Assembly (NCBI GenBank): GCA_031423495.1
Contig: JANPFP010000058.1
Location: 1-64,000 of the forward strand
Length of the DNA: 64,000 nucleotides
Source: JACPYM01 sp031423495
GTDB lineage: Bacteria; Acidobacteriota; Blastocatellia; RBC074
Direction: 5' to 3'
Position numbers and translations under genes: made by a program. Below are positions 9,344 to 17,305 of the stretch, piece by piece (within the stretch, counting starts at the first letter, position 1; each line of letters starts with the position of its first letter). A model generated the notes under the pieces. It was not told the origin of the DNA and searched no databases. It saw nothing but the letters and a program-made list of their open reading frames with translations.

Positions 9344-11263
9344 TTACGCGCGGCGCGGCCAGCGTTTGCGCAAGTGTACGGAAGGTGGCGTGCTGTCCAC
9401 CGCTCCCGGCAACGTCAGGTCTACGCCGGTGGCGGTGCGATAAGCGTGAATGTAGCTCTGAATTTCAGCGCGCCAGAACCGCGCCCAGTTGGCGGCCTGC
9501 GCGGGAATCACGCCGGGCTGATTCCAGGCACCGTAACGCGCCGATAACAGCAATTGCTCGCCATGCACCGCCAGATTATGGAAGTGCTGCACTGAGGTAT
9601 CGGTCCAGCCTTGCAGCGATTTCATGGCGTCTACGCGATCCATCCACGGTTCGGGATAGGCCACCATAATTCGTGTCGGCAGGAACTCGCGGAACTCAGG
9701 CCGCGCGAGCAGCCATTGTTGCAACAACATCTCTTGCCGCGCGGTCGAAGGCAGATCGCCGAATTGGTTGTGCGCACCTTGCGAGAGTACCAGATGGACT
9801 TCGCGCAAGGCGTTGAGAATCGGGAAACCGTCGGCCCGCACGGTGGTGTCGTCGTCCTGTCGGAAAAAGCCCACGCACAGTTGCAACAAGCGGTGAAAGG
9901 CTTCGATGAACTTCGAGCGGCTGTCTGCCGGACGCATCGTCGGCACGGCTCTGCCGAAGAGCGAGATGCCGTATTGGTGTTCGTATTCATAGGCACGCCG
10001 CGCCAGGGTGAGCCGGTGTTGTTCGTCCTGAATGAAGCCCCACATCAGATTGTTGAGGGGACGCAACGGATCCATTTCGAGCATCGCCAAGGGGTCGCGG
10101 TCGCTGCTGCGTACGTTTTGAAAGCGGCGGCTCAAGGCGCTCATGGTTTGCACGAGCATTCCTTCTTCGTGCCAGTAAGACCAGATCAGTTCGAGGAAAA
10201 AAGGCCGCGATAGTTTGGAACGCAATACGCCCTCGCAACGCTCGGCGGCGTTGGAATTCAGCACCGGGTCTTCGCGCATAAAAATCTGACTCTTCAGCGG
10301 CTGGTCGCGCAGCTTGTTGCGCACCAGCATCAGGTAGGGAATCGTCAAATTCGACGCGCCGTTGACGCCCGTGAGGTAATCGCTCCACCACTGCCGCAAC
10401 CGGTTGGAATCGAAGGGCAGCGAGCCTTCGCGCGCATTGAGTTCGGTGAAATCCAGGTCCCTGAAATTGAAATTGCTCAGGTCGTTGCCGCCTACGCCGC
10501 CGCTCACCAGCAGAAACGCTTCGGTCGCGGTCTTGAGCAGGCGATAAGCATCGGTGTCGCTGAAAGGCAGGAACCGCCGGTTCTGGCGCAACTCATCGAA
10601 TACGGCGTTGCCGTTCGGCAAGCGGTTGCCATCCGGGTCAATGCCGCACAAGACCAAATCCATGAAGCGCTGATAGTTCTCAAAGCCGAGCGCGCGCGTG
10701 CTTTCGCGGATGACAACCCACAGCGCCAGATCACTGGTGGCTGGCACGGCGGCCCGCTGCAAATTGACCGCGACGCCTGACTTGAGCGCATCCACGTTCG
10801 ATTTGAGTTGCGAGGCGAGGCCATCCATCTTTTCATCGAAGTTGGCTTTCAGGTCAGAGGACTTCGGTTCACGGATGGGAATGCAACACTGTGCCGTCAG
10901 AACAGTAGTGCCCTCTCGCTTAGCCTCCACCGTGATGTGGATGTCGCCAGACTCCACGCCCTGGGTCGCCAACCACACGGTGGGCTTCCCCTTAGGCCAA
11001 ACCTTGCCAATCAACTCGTTATTTACTTCGAACGAACCGCAGTTCGTCGTCCACGAATATTGATAGCCCTTGGCGTCCGCCGGAAATTGAGCGGTGAGTT
11101 TCAAGGGTGGGCCGGCATAAGTCTCTACGCCTTTTCCCAAACCTTTGACGCGGATCGGAAAAGCCGTCACTCCCGTAGTTGGCTTATCCGTAGTGGCCGA
11201 ATTGAGGTTGGTCGCCTCAGCCAATTCGTTAGGTTCATTCGAATTTATTTTTGATGTAGCCAT
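9344..11263 (-). CDS. Large hypothetical protein with Ig-like N-terminal region
   Basis: I do not recognise the 639-residue family. Residues about 30-135 look like a beta-sandwich (YSWTTNCGSFE, VWLATQGVESGDIHITVEA), similar to PKD/Ig-like domains. The rest appears mainly helical, with many aromatic residues (FFLELIWSYWHEEGML, WARFWRAEIQSYIHAYR) and no evident catalytic signature. There is no signal peptide or membrane segment. ATG 11263 has an AAGGAG site and lies one base after the stop of the metallopeptidase-like gene, so the two are translated together. Tight packing between tagged and wall-active proteins suggests a core structural component. Confidence 0.75.
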   Translation of the reverse strand: MATSKINSNEPNELAEATNLNSATTDKPTTGVTAFPIRVKGLGKGVETYAGPPLKLTAQFPADAKGYQYSWTTNCGSFEVNNELIGKVWPKGKPTVWLATQGVESGDIHITVEAKREGTTVLTAQCCIPIREPKSSDLKANFDEKMDGLASQLKSNVDALKSGVAVNLQRAAVPATSDLALWVVIRESTRALGFENYQRFMDLVLCGIDPDGNRLPNGNAVFDELRQNRRFLPFSDTDAYRLLKTATEAFLLVSGGVGGNDLSNFNFRDLDFTELNAREGSLPFDSNRLRQWWSDYLTGVNGASNLTIPYLMLVRNKLRDQPLKSQIFMREDPVLNSNAAERCEGVLRSKLSRPFFLELIWSYWHEEGMLVQTMSALSRRFQNVRSSDRDPLAMLEMDPLRPLNNLMWGFIQDEQHRLTLARRAYEYEHQYGISLFGRAVPTMRPADSRSKFIEAFHRLLQLCVGFFRQDDDTTVRADGFPILNALREVHLVLSQGAHNQFGDLPSTARQEMLLQQWLLARPEFREFLPTRIMVAYPEPWMDRVDAMKSLQGWTDTSVQHFHNLAVHGEQLLLSARYGAWNQPGVIPAQAANWARFWRAEIQSYIHAYRTATGVDLTLPGAVDSTPPSVHLRKRWPRRA

Positions 11264-11264
11264 A

Positions 11265-12665
11265 TCAAGCTCCTTCTTGATGAGTCGCGCGCTGCGTTAG
11301 CAGGCCACGCGACGGAATAAGGGCGGACGGTGGCGCGCAATGCGCTGAAGTTTGCAGCGCGTTACGCAAGGCCCACGTTGTAAGCATTTTCGATAACCAG
11401 CGGCTTTCGGTTTCGGGCGAGAGACGCCGTTCGGCGCGCGCCTGGCCGAGTACGGCAAAGACCAGGACGGGCGGCGCGCGGTGCATTTGCGCGGGATTGT
11501 GTTGCCAGGCCGTGAACAGCGCCTGCAAGTGCGCGGGTTGCCGGGTGCCGACGCCCAGCGCTTCGGCCAACGAAGCGCCGCGCAAACTTTTCGGACGATG
11601 ATGCGCCAGCAAGGCCGCGAAGCCGGGCATCGTTCGTTCGAGCAGCGTGAGCAGCGCGCGCTTTTCCGGCTCCAGCGCCAGGGGCGGATAAAGCCCCTCC
11701 CACAGCGTAGCGAGTTGCTGCCACTGCGGATGAGGGAAGAGCGCGTTACCGATAGTGCAACTGAGTTTGAGGCGCAGCCACGGCATCGGATGCGGATCGT
11801 CCAGACTCAACCGAAACACGAAATATCTCGGCAGCGCCACCACCGCCATCAACCCCAGCGTAGAGGTAATGCCCAGCCGCGCGACCGACCAGAAATCCGC
11901 TACGATCTCTGACAGGCAACGCTCCCAGTATTGCCACGCCGGGCGTTCGCCGCTTTCGTTGCGTTGCAGCCCTTGCAAGACCGGACGCAGCGACTCGATC
12001 AAATCAAGCAACGCTGCACCCTGATGGCCGACTTCGTGAATCAGCGACGAAGCGATGCCGCTGCCGACCATGCGTTCGCGTGGCACACGAATCACCGCTG
12101 CCGGACTCTCACCGCCACCGGGCAAGCGCGTGCGTGCGCGCCGTATGGCCGCGCCGTGTCCACGATCCAAGTAACAAATGACCGGTGGCACGGCGTAAAA
12201 GTTGCCGCGCAAGGTCAAGGCATCAGTGGCGACGACATCCAGACCGGCGAGCCATACGCCGTTCTCGTGTTCGCTGCGTTGCGTGAAAGCATCCGCGAAG
12301 ATGTCGAGTTGCGTGAGCGCCGCGTTGAAACGCAGCCGCAACATCGTGAAGCGCTGTTGCGCTTCTGCCGCAGATGACGCCTGTCCGGCGGGGCTGCGTA
12401 GCCATTGCAGGAAGGCGATGATTTGCCGATGAACGGCTCGTCGTCCTGCGATCAGGTAGCGGTCTATCGCCGCTTGCGCCGTGGGACTAACCGCAGCGGC
12501 CACCACCATCGTTTCCTGCAAGGCGAACGGTTTGACCTGCGTCAGTCGGGTAAGCAACCCTCGCGCTTCTTGTTCGAGCAAGCTGGCTACTGCGCCTGCG
12601 GTGCGCGTCACAGCAGTCAGGACAACCTTAGTTGTTAAAGTTGCAGGGTTGATAGCGTTGGGCAT
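11265..12665 (-). CDS. HEVGH zincin-like metallopeptidase domain protein
   Basis: This 466-residue protein has the zinc-protease motif LIHEVGHQ, followed about 45 residues later by CLSEIVADFW, which could supply the third ligand. The layout fits the HExxH...E gluzincin pattern, but the family is not certain. An Ala-rich helical N-terminus precedes it and there is no signal peptide. The frame is open far upstream into the neighbouring gene. I chose ATG 12665 because it lies 4 bases after the previous stop and a GGAG sequence overlaps that stop. It is the second gene of the operon. It could process the tagged partner proteins or act on an external target; either role is inferred. Confidence 0.8.
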   Translation of the reverse strand: MPNAINPATLTTKVVLTAVTRTAGAVASLLEQEARGLLTRLTQVKPFALQETMVVAAAVSPTAQAAIDRYLIAGRRAVHRQIIAFLQWLRSPAGQASSAAEAQQRFTMLRLRFNAALTQLDIFADAFTQRSEHENGVWLAGLDVVATDALTLRGNFYAVPPVICYLDRGHGAAIRRARTRLPGGGESPAAVIRVPRERMVGSGIASSLIHEVGHQGAALLDLIESLRPVLQGLQRNESGERPAWQYWERCLSEIVADFWSVARLGITSTLGLMAVVALPRYFVFRLSLDDPHPMPWLRLKLSCTIGNALFPHPQWQQLATLWEGLYPPLALEPEKRALLTLLERTMPGFAALLAHHRPKSLRGASLAEALGVGTRQPAHLQALFTAWQHNPAQMHRAPPVLVFAVLGQARAERRLSPETESRWLSKMLTTWALRNALQTSAHCAPPSALIPSRGLLTQRATHQEGA

Positions 12666-12669
12666 GACG

Positions 12670-13428
12670 TTAAGCTCCGTATAGAACGATGGCATTGCCG
12701 CGTCGCACCCACGTGCCTTTTTTGGCATGCACGCAAACGCGCTGTCGTCCAGCGGCAGCGGCTCCCGCTGCCGCAACTCCCGCAGCGCCGCCCGTGGCAG
12801 GGCGCAATAAGCCCGGCGCGAACTGTTGTGCCGCCGTGACCGCTGCTGTTTGCGCAGCCTGTTGCGGTGGCGTAGTCGCTGGCGTTTGGGCTGCATTGCC
12901 CGCCGCTGCACCAGCGAAGCGCACGATCTGTTTGGCGGCTTCGAATTCCTGATCTTCCTGGCTCAAGCCTTCCAGCTCGAGACCCAGCATGTTGCCAGCG
13001 GCTGAACCCAGTTTTCCGCCAATAGCACCGCCGAGGCCGGGCACCACCATATTGCCGAGCGCGCTGCCCAACATCGGTAGTGCCTGTTTAGCCGCGCCTT
13101 TGACAATGCCGCCCAACTGTTGGCCAACGGGCGATCTCATAAAACCGCCAACGGCTTTAGACGCTCGCCGAAACAGCTTGCCAATAAACTGCTCCAATTC
13201 TTCTTCGCTGTTGACGGCCAGCAATTCCGCCGCGAGCTCCATTTCTTCGGTTTCATTGAAAGGGCTTTCGCCACCGAATCCGCCTTCGAATTCCTGACCG
13301 TATTCGCCCTGATATTCACCAGCCTGATATTCGTGTTGATACTCGTTCTGATATTCGCCCGCCTGATATTCACCGGGCTGGTATTCGCCGTAAGTCATTT
13401 CCAAATTCGTTCGATCAAAGTTGTGCAT
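12670..13428 (-). CDS. GEYQ-repeat, Gly/Ala-rich tagged protein (first gene of operon)
   Basis: This 252-residue protein begins with about eight imperfect (G)EYQ repeats (residues 13-50), then an acidic helix FNETEEMELAAELL, the module FIGKLFRRASKAVGG, and a Gly/Ala-rich stretch with GGAIGGKLGSAAGNMLG that could be membrane-active. It ends with a short basic beta-like segment WVRRGNAIVLYGA. Proteins of this general build (EYE/EYQ-rich N-terminus, Gly-rich core, WVRRG-type end) occur in many environmental bacteria; to my knowledge their function is not established. An AGGAG site precedes ATG 13428. The leader upstream is about 125 bases if the sigma-54 promoter at 13563-13578 is used. Confidence 0.82.
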   Translation of the reverse strand: MHNFDRTNLEMTYGEYQPGEYQAGEYQNEYQHEYQAGEYQGEYGQEFEGGFGGESPFNETEEMELAAELLAVNSEEELEQFIGKLFRRASKAVGGFMRSPVGQQLGGIVKGAAKQALPMLGSALGNMVVPGLGGAIGGKLGSAAGNMLGLELEGLSQEDQEFEAAKQIVRFAGAAAGNAAQTPATTPPQQAAQTAAVTAAQQFAPGLLRPATGGAAGVAAAGAAAAGRQRVCVHAKKGTWVRRGNAIVLYGA

Positions 13429-13562
13429 AAAGTTCTCCTAAGAGGCCTGATGGGCCATTTGAGTTGATAGGCGTTCAAAAATTGATGCGCCCGCGCGCAG
13501 ACTAAATTCTTACGCAACCTCGGCTTATTCACCTGACGCTGCGTTGTTACGGCAGGCTTTAG

Positions 13563-13578
13563 TGCAAACGGCTTGCCA
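13563..13578 (-). promoter_or_regulatory. Sigma-54 (-24/-12) promoter of the eight-gene operon
   Basis: On the minus strand this reads TTGGCAAG-CCGT-TTGCA. It matches the YTGGCACG-N4-TTGCW consensus at every conserved base except one (C to A), with the GG and GC elements at the required spacing. Transcription would start near 13553, about 125 bases before the first ATG. A sigma-54 activator gene sits at the other end of the operon. Confidence 0.7.
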
Positions 13579-13606
13579 AAGCTAAGTGATTGAAAATACG
13601 TGGCGC

Positions 13607-13628
13607 TCAACGAAGCGGCCTTCGTTGA
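13607..13628. promoter_or_regulatory. Promoter-proximal dyad, candidate activator site
   Basis: A perfect 9-bp inverted repeat with arms TCAACGAAG and CTTCGTTGA around CGGC. Its inner part CGAAG-N4-CTTCG is the same as in the second dyad at 13646-13671. Its centre lies about 65 bases upstream of the predicted start point. Confidence 0.5.
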
Positions 13629-13645
13629 TGGAGAGGTTCAGCACT

Positions 13646-13671
13646 GTAAGGCGAAGCGTACTTCGCCTTAC
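13646..13671. promoter_or_regulatory. Distal dyad, candidate enhancer (UAS)
   Basis: A perfect 11-bp inverted repeat with arms GTAAGGCGAAG and CTTCGCCTTAC around CGTA. The centre is about 106 bases upstream of the predicted start and 41 bp, about four helical turns, from the other dyad. That is the usual placement for a sigma-54 activator site. It lacks a T-tract, so a terminator is less likely. Confidence 0.55.
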
Positions 13672-13692
13672 GGCTGCGTATTTCGGAGCAAG

Positions 13693-13714
13693 GGTTCTCC
13701 CGCACTTTTGATGA
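13693..13714. repeat. 22-bp repeat, copy 1
   Basis: A 22-bp sequence starting GGTTCTCCCG and ending TTTTGATGA recurs identically and in the same orientation at 45577-45598. The flanks differ. It may be the end of a mobile element or a dispersed repeat; neither copy has an identifiable transposase gene beside it. Confidence 0.6.
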
Positions 13715-13824
13715 TCGGTAACAAGCGGGGGCTTCTTTGTCGGGCTGACAGCTTCAGCGTTCTGTGAGTTTACTGTTACCGCTTCAGGTTCAAGAGCTTC
13801 GAGTCAGGCTGTAGCCGAGCAGGT

Positions 13825-13846
13825 ATTATGCTCTGCAGAGCATAAT
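13825..13846. repeat. Perfect 22-bp palindrome at the left RIT end
   Basis: Two 11-base arms ATTATGCTCTG meet without a spacer at a CTGCAG core. The same ATTATGCTC/GAGCATAAT half-site recurs at the right end (17279-17287), so it may be a recombinase binding site. Confidence 0.6.
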
Positions 13847-13849
13847 GAG

Positions 13850-13874
13850 TGTTATCTGCAGTCCCGGGTTATGC
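13850..13874 (+). repeat. RIT left terminal inverted repeat
   Basis: TGTTATCTGCAGT (13850-13862), six variable bases, then TTATGC (13869-13874). It pairs with 17281-17305 on the other strand with identical spacing. Confidence 0.75.
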
Positions 13875-13933
13875 GAAGTAAGGTCGGCGAACGCGCTCGA
13901 GGTTTGCTTCTCATCATTTTTTACTGTGCATAA

Positions 13934-14935
13934 TCAGAGTGTGGCCAGAAAGGCCAGCACTTCATCCTTGGCCTTGAATCGTGGGACTTCCGCGCCAGCC
14001 GGTGCCAGTTTATTCAACGCCTTTTCTTTCGTAGCCAGATCCGTTTCCAGGTAGATGTGCGTGGTTTCAATGCTTTCGTGTCCCAGCCAGAGCGCAATCA
14101 CCGAGATGTCTACGCCAGATTGCAGCAGGTGGGTCGCCGTGGTGTGGCGGATGACGTGGGGCGTGACTTTTTTGTCACGCAAAGAAGGGCATTCGATAAC
14201 GGCACGCGCCACCGCTTGCTGCAGGATGTAATCCACGCCATTGCGGGTCAGCTTCTTTCCGCGCGCGCTGAGAAAAGCCAAACTGGTTGGGCGTCCCGAC
14301 AGTTCCCGAAACCAGGCTTGGAGCGCACGCGCCGTCTTCGCCCACAAAGGAACGGCGCGCTCCTTTCTGCCTTTCCCGTGCAAGTGCATGACACTTTGCG
14401 CGCCACAGCAAAACTGGGACTGCTCCAACGCCATGATTTCAGACACGCGCGCCCCACTGTTATAGAGCGTGAGCAGCAAGGCGTGATCACGGCGACCGCT
14501 CCATTGCGTCAGATCGGGTGCCGCCAGAATCGCTTCCATCTCCGTTCTGGTGAGCGCCTTCACCAATTGATGATCGGCGCGTTTAACGGGAATGGCGAGT
14601 ACCTGCGCCGCCTGGCCGACGTGGGCGGGCTCACGCAGAGCGACGAGGCGGAAGAAAGAACGCAGCGCCGCCAAACGCAGGTTGCGTGAACGGATGGAAT
14701 TGTGGCGCGTTTCTTCCAGATGATCGAGGAAAGCGAGGATCACCGGCACGGCCAAATCTTTGAGAGACACGGCGGCCGGTTCGATGCCGTATTGGTTGCG
14801 GATGAACTCCAACAGCAAGCGAAAGGTATCGCGGTAACTGGCGATCGTTTGCGGACTGACGCGTTTCTGATTGCAGAGATATTCCACGAAAAATTGTTGC
14901 AGCAAGGGGCCGATTGATTGGGCATCCCGTTTCAT
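13934..14935 (-). CDS. ritC: Tyrosine recombinase, third RIT recombinase
   Basis: This 333-residue site-specific recombinase has an N-terminal SAM-like core-binding domain and a C-terminal catalytic domain. The catalytic set is visible: Arg in NSGARVSEI, Lys in GKGRKERAVPL, HVIRHTTATHLL, LGHESIETT and the nucleophilic Tyr in THIYLETD. Its ATG overlaps the stop of the second recombinase gene as ATGA, so the three are made as an operon. In RIT elements the last gene product is usually called RitC. The three proteins probably act together on the element ends, but the mechanism of RIT movement is poorly known. Confidence 0.9.
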   Translation of the reverse strand: MKRDAQSIGPLLQQFFVEYLCNQKRVSPQTIASYRDTFRLLLEFIRNQYGIEPAAVSLKDLAVPVILAFLDHLEETRHNSIRSRNLRLAALRSFFRLVALREPAHVGQAAQVLAIPVKRADHQLVKALTRTEMEAILAAPDLTQWSGRRDHALLLTLYNSGARVSEIMALEQSQFCCGAQSVMHLHGKGRKERAVPLWAKTARALQAWFRELSGRPTSLAFLSARGKKLTRNGVDYILQQAVARAVIECPSLRDKKVTPHVIRHTTATHLLQSGVDISVIALWLGHESIETTHIYLETDLATKEKALNKLAPAGAEVPRFKAKDEVLAFLATL

Positions 14936-15885
14936 TCCGCCCTCCTTTCCGCCTCGTAGTTTTCAAAGAGCCGCGCCGCCGCGCCGAGCAATTCCGGCGT
15001 GGCCGACAGATACCAGAAGCTGGCAGCCAGATCGACGTGACCGAGATACACCGAGAGTTGCGGCAACAGCGCGCGCACGTCGGCACCTGCCTCGTACCAC
15101 TGCCGGAGCCGATTGACGGCGAAGGTGTGTCGGAACGAATGCAGCGTGGGACGCCTTTGTCCCGGACGCGGCCGGAAGTCGAGTTCGTGGGCTAGACAGC
15201 GGAAGGCGTAACGCAAGTTGAAGAGATCCATGGACCCACCCTGCTCCGAAACGAAGAAGCTTTCCGAGAGCGCGTCGTAATTCATCTCACCACGCAATTG
15301 GACGTAACGCCGCAAGTACGCGACGGCGGTGGGATGCAACGGCACCCACCGCGTTTTCTGAAACTTGGTTTGTCGGATGAGTAAGCGCGGAGGCTGCTCC
15401 TCCAACTGGACATCCGAGATCAGCAGCTTGGTGGCTTCACTCGGTCGCAGCCCGGTCGCGGCCAACAGACCGAAGAGCGCCTGATGCGTATGCGGCCGTA
15501 ACGAGCCGCGTGGCCCCATCCGCGCCGCTTCCGCCAGCAGCCGACTGATTTCCACTGCGGAGAAAAGATAGGGTTGCGGTCGGCGTGGCGCGGGCAGCAA
15601 ATGTTTGTCAGGAATTTCGGTTTCCGGCAGGCTCGCTTTGAGATGGGCCAGAAAACCGCGTGCGATGCCCAACCGCGCGGCTTGTCCGGCAGCACCGCAG
15701 GTTGCGGCAGTGCTGCAAGCCCAGTCCACCGCCAGTTGGGCGCGCAGCGCCTGCCCCTCACCGTGCTTTTCCACGTAGGCCACGAAATCCCGCAAGAGCC
15801 GCCGACAGGCGCGGGTGGAAACGCCCAAGGCTTCGCGCAAAGCGAGATAGGCGTCGAGTCGGGTAGACAGATTGAGTTCTTTCAT
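14932..15885 (-). CDS. ritB: Tyrosine recombinase, second RIT recombinase
   Basis: This 317-residue recombinase has catalytic residues in AATGLRPSEATKLL (Arg), LHSFRHTFAVNRL (His and Arg), YLGHVDLAAS (His) and FWYLSATPEL (Tyr). The long hydrophilic loop before the second box and the length fit the RitB subgroup. It overlaps the genes on both sides by 4 bases. No frameshift or missing catalytic residue is seen, so the element looks intact. Confidence 0.9.
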   Translation of the reverse strand: MKELNLSTRLDAYLALREALGVSTRACRRLLRDFVAYVEKHGEGQALRAQLAVDWACSTAATCGAAGQAARLGIARGFLAHLKASLPETEIPDKHLLPAPRRPQPYLFSAVEISRLLAEAARMGPRGSLRPHTHQALFGLLAATGLRPSEATKLLISDVQLEEQPPRLLIRQTKFQKTRWVPLHPTAVAYLRRYVQLRGEMNYDALSESFFVSEQGGSMDLFNLRYAFRCLAHELDFRPRPGQRRPTLHSFRHTFAVNRLRQWYEAGADVRALLPQLSVYLGHVDLAASFWYLSATPELLGAAARLFENYEAERRAE

Positions 15886-17144
15886 TGCGCACCTCCCGGC
15901 CAGGGCAAGGCCACCTGAGCCAGCGCCGCCAAGTCCAGCTTGGCGTAAATGCCGGTGGTTTGCAGCCGCTGATGACCGAGTACATCGGCGACCTCTTTGA
16001 AACTGGCGCCGCGATTGACCATTTGTGTCGCGGCGGTATGTCGCAACAGATGCGCGCCGCCGGACTGACGTTTGACATCAGCCCGCGCCAGCAACCGTTT
16101 CACGGTCACGGAGATCACGGAAGACGATGTCAGCGGACGATAGGGAGGCAGCACCGTCAGAAAAACCGCGCGCTCGGTGGAAGATGTACGACCATGTTGG
16201 AGATAGGACAAGAGCGCTTCACCCACCTCCTGCGGCAAAGGCAGCAGGCGTTGGCAATGCGTTTTGCCGGCGCGTACCAGCAAGCTCCCCTGGTTCCAGT
16301 CCAGGTCTTCCAATTGCAATTGGGCCACTTCTTTGGCGCGCAGTCCCAGACGTGCCAGCAGCAAGAGGATGGCGTAATTGCGTCTGCCCACGGCAGTCTC
16401 AGACGAACAGGAGGCCAACAGTTGCTGGGTTTCCGTTTCATTCAACCGTTGTGGTAGCGCCGACTGCGACCATTGACGCATCGGTGGGATCGCCAGTTCC
16501 AGGCCCGCCGCGAGCTGGCCTTGCGCCACGAGGAAACGCAGGAAAGACCGGAGCGCGGTCGCCGGCCCGCGTGGCCCGGAGCCTTTGCGTGGCGCGACCT
16601 CGGCCAAGAGAAAAGCGGTGATTTTTTCCGCCGTGAAGTTCGACCACTCGATGCGTCCCTGCTGACTCACGGTTTCCAACAGGCGCGTGGCAAAGAAGAG
16701 AGACCGCTGACAAGTGCTCGGAGCCAGGCCCTGCACTTTTTCCAGGTATTCCCGATAACGAAACAACCACTGCTGTATTTCGGTCTGAAGCAGACCAGCG
16801 ACTGGCGGCGGTGGCGGCGCAATCAAACCGGCTTGGCGCGCGTGATCGAACAAGAGACGAATGGCGGTGGCGATGCCCTGACGACGCTGCGCCGTGAGAG
16901 GCGTTGTCTGAGCAGAGAGCGCGGCGAGGTAATGTTCCAACATCCGTTCGCTGATCTCATCAAGGGGATGCTGGTCGTGCCACCAGCATCCGAAGGCATG
17001 CGCTTCGCGGAGGTGATGGCCGATGGTCGTGACCGCGTAACCTTGTTTTTTCAAGGCCGTCGCCAGCGCATCAAGGTGTGGGCCGAGCGGCCCGGTGGCC
17101 AGGCGTACCGCGAGGGTCGCACTGGTGAAAATATCTTTGATCAT
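15882..17144 (-). CDS. ritA: Tyrosine recombinase, first RIT recombinase
   Basis: This 420-residue recombinase is the longest of the trio, as expected for RitA. The catalytic pattern is in ARLGLRAKEVAQL (Arg), AHLLRHTAATQMV (His and Arg), VLGHQRLQTT (His) and GIYAKLDL (Tyr). An extended N-terminal region of about 110 residues precedes the core-binding domain. AAGGAG stands before ATG 17144 and directly follows a structured leader. It is the first gene of the recombinase operon and its expression would control the other two. Confidence 0.9.
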   Translation of the reverse strand: MIKDIFTSATLAVRLATGPLGPHLDALATALKKQGYAVTTIGHHLREAHAFGCWWHDQHPLDEISERMLEHYLAALSAQTTPLTAQRRQGIATAIRLLFDHARQAGLIAPPPPPVAGLLQTEIQQWLFRYREYLEKVQGLAPSTCQRSLFFATRLLETVSQQGRIEWSNFTAEKITAFLLAEVAPRKGSGPRGPATALRSFLRFLVAQGQLAAGLELAIPPMRQWSQSALPQRLNETETQQLLASCSSETAVGRRNYAILLLLARLGLRAKEVAQLQLEDLDWNQGSLLVRAGKTHCQRLLPLPQEVGEALLSYLQHGRTSSTERAVFLTVLPPYRPLTSSSVISVTVKRLLARADVKRQSGGAHLLRHTAATQMVNRGASFKEVADVLGHQRLQTTGIYAKLDLAALAQVALPWPGGAQ

Positions 17145-17154
17145 ATGCTTCTCC

Positions 17155-17218
17155 TTGTTGGACGGGCCGGGATTGACCCGTGCGGAGAAGCTTCATCGGA
17201 TTATGTGAAGTCCAACAA
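17155..17218 (-). promoter_or_regulatory. Structured leader of the recombinase operon
   Basis: On the minus strand an outer stem TTGTTGG/CCAACAA can enclose two inner hairpins, CTTCA/TGAAG and ACGGG/CCCGT, giving a three-way junction. The outer stem ends directly at the AAGGAG ribosome site of the first recombinase, so folding could limit its translation. This is predicted from base pairing only. Confidence 0.4.
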
Positions 17219-17280
17219 CTGACTGAAATCGGAAGATGGTTGAGGAGAAGGGCTTGGTCGAGATAGGGGAAACTAACTGA

Positions 17281-17305
17281 GCATAATCTTGAACTGCAGA
17301 TAACA
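17281..17305 (-). repeat. RIT right terminal inverted repeat
   Basis: The reverse complement reads TGTTATCTGCAGT, six variable bases, then TTATGC, matching 13850-13874. Confidence 0.75.

Larger units (their letters stand above)
13825..17305 (-). mobile_element. RIT (recombinase-in-trio) element
   Basis: Three consecutive tyrosine recombinase genes of different subfamilies overlap by 4 bases each, which is the defining layout of RIT elements. Both flanks carry an inverted repeat: TGTTATCTGCAGT, six variable bases, then TTATGC, at 13850-13874 and on the opposite strand at 17281-17305. A GAGCATAAT sequence also occurs at both ends. Outer limits are approximate and no target duplication was identified. 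No passenger gene is present. The element lies just upstream of the candidate enhancer dyads of the sigma-54 operon and does not interrupt them. Confidence 0.85.

Noticed and set aside
4368..13428. Contractile injection system or prophage origin of the tagged operon
   Set aside because: No tail sheath, tube, baseplate, portal, terminase or capsid gene is present in the window.
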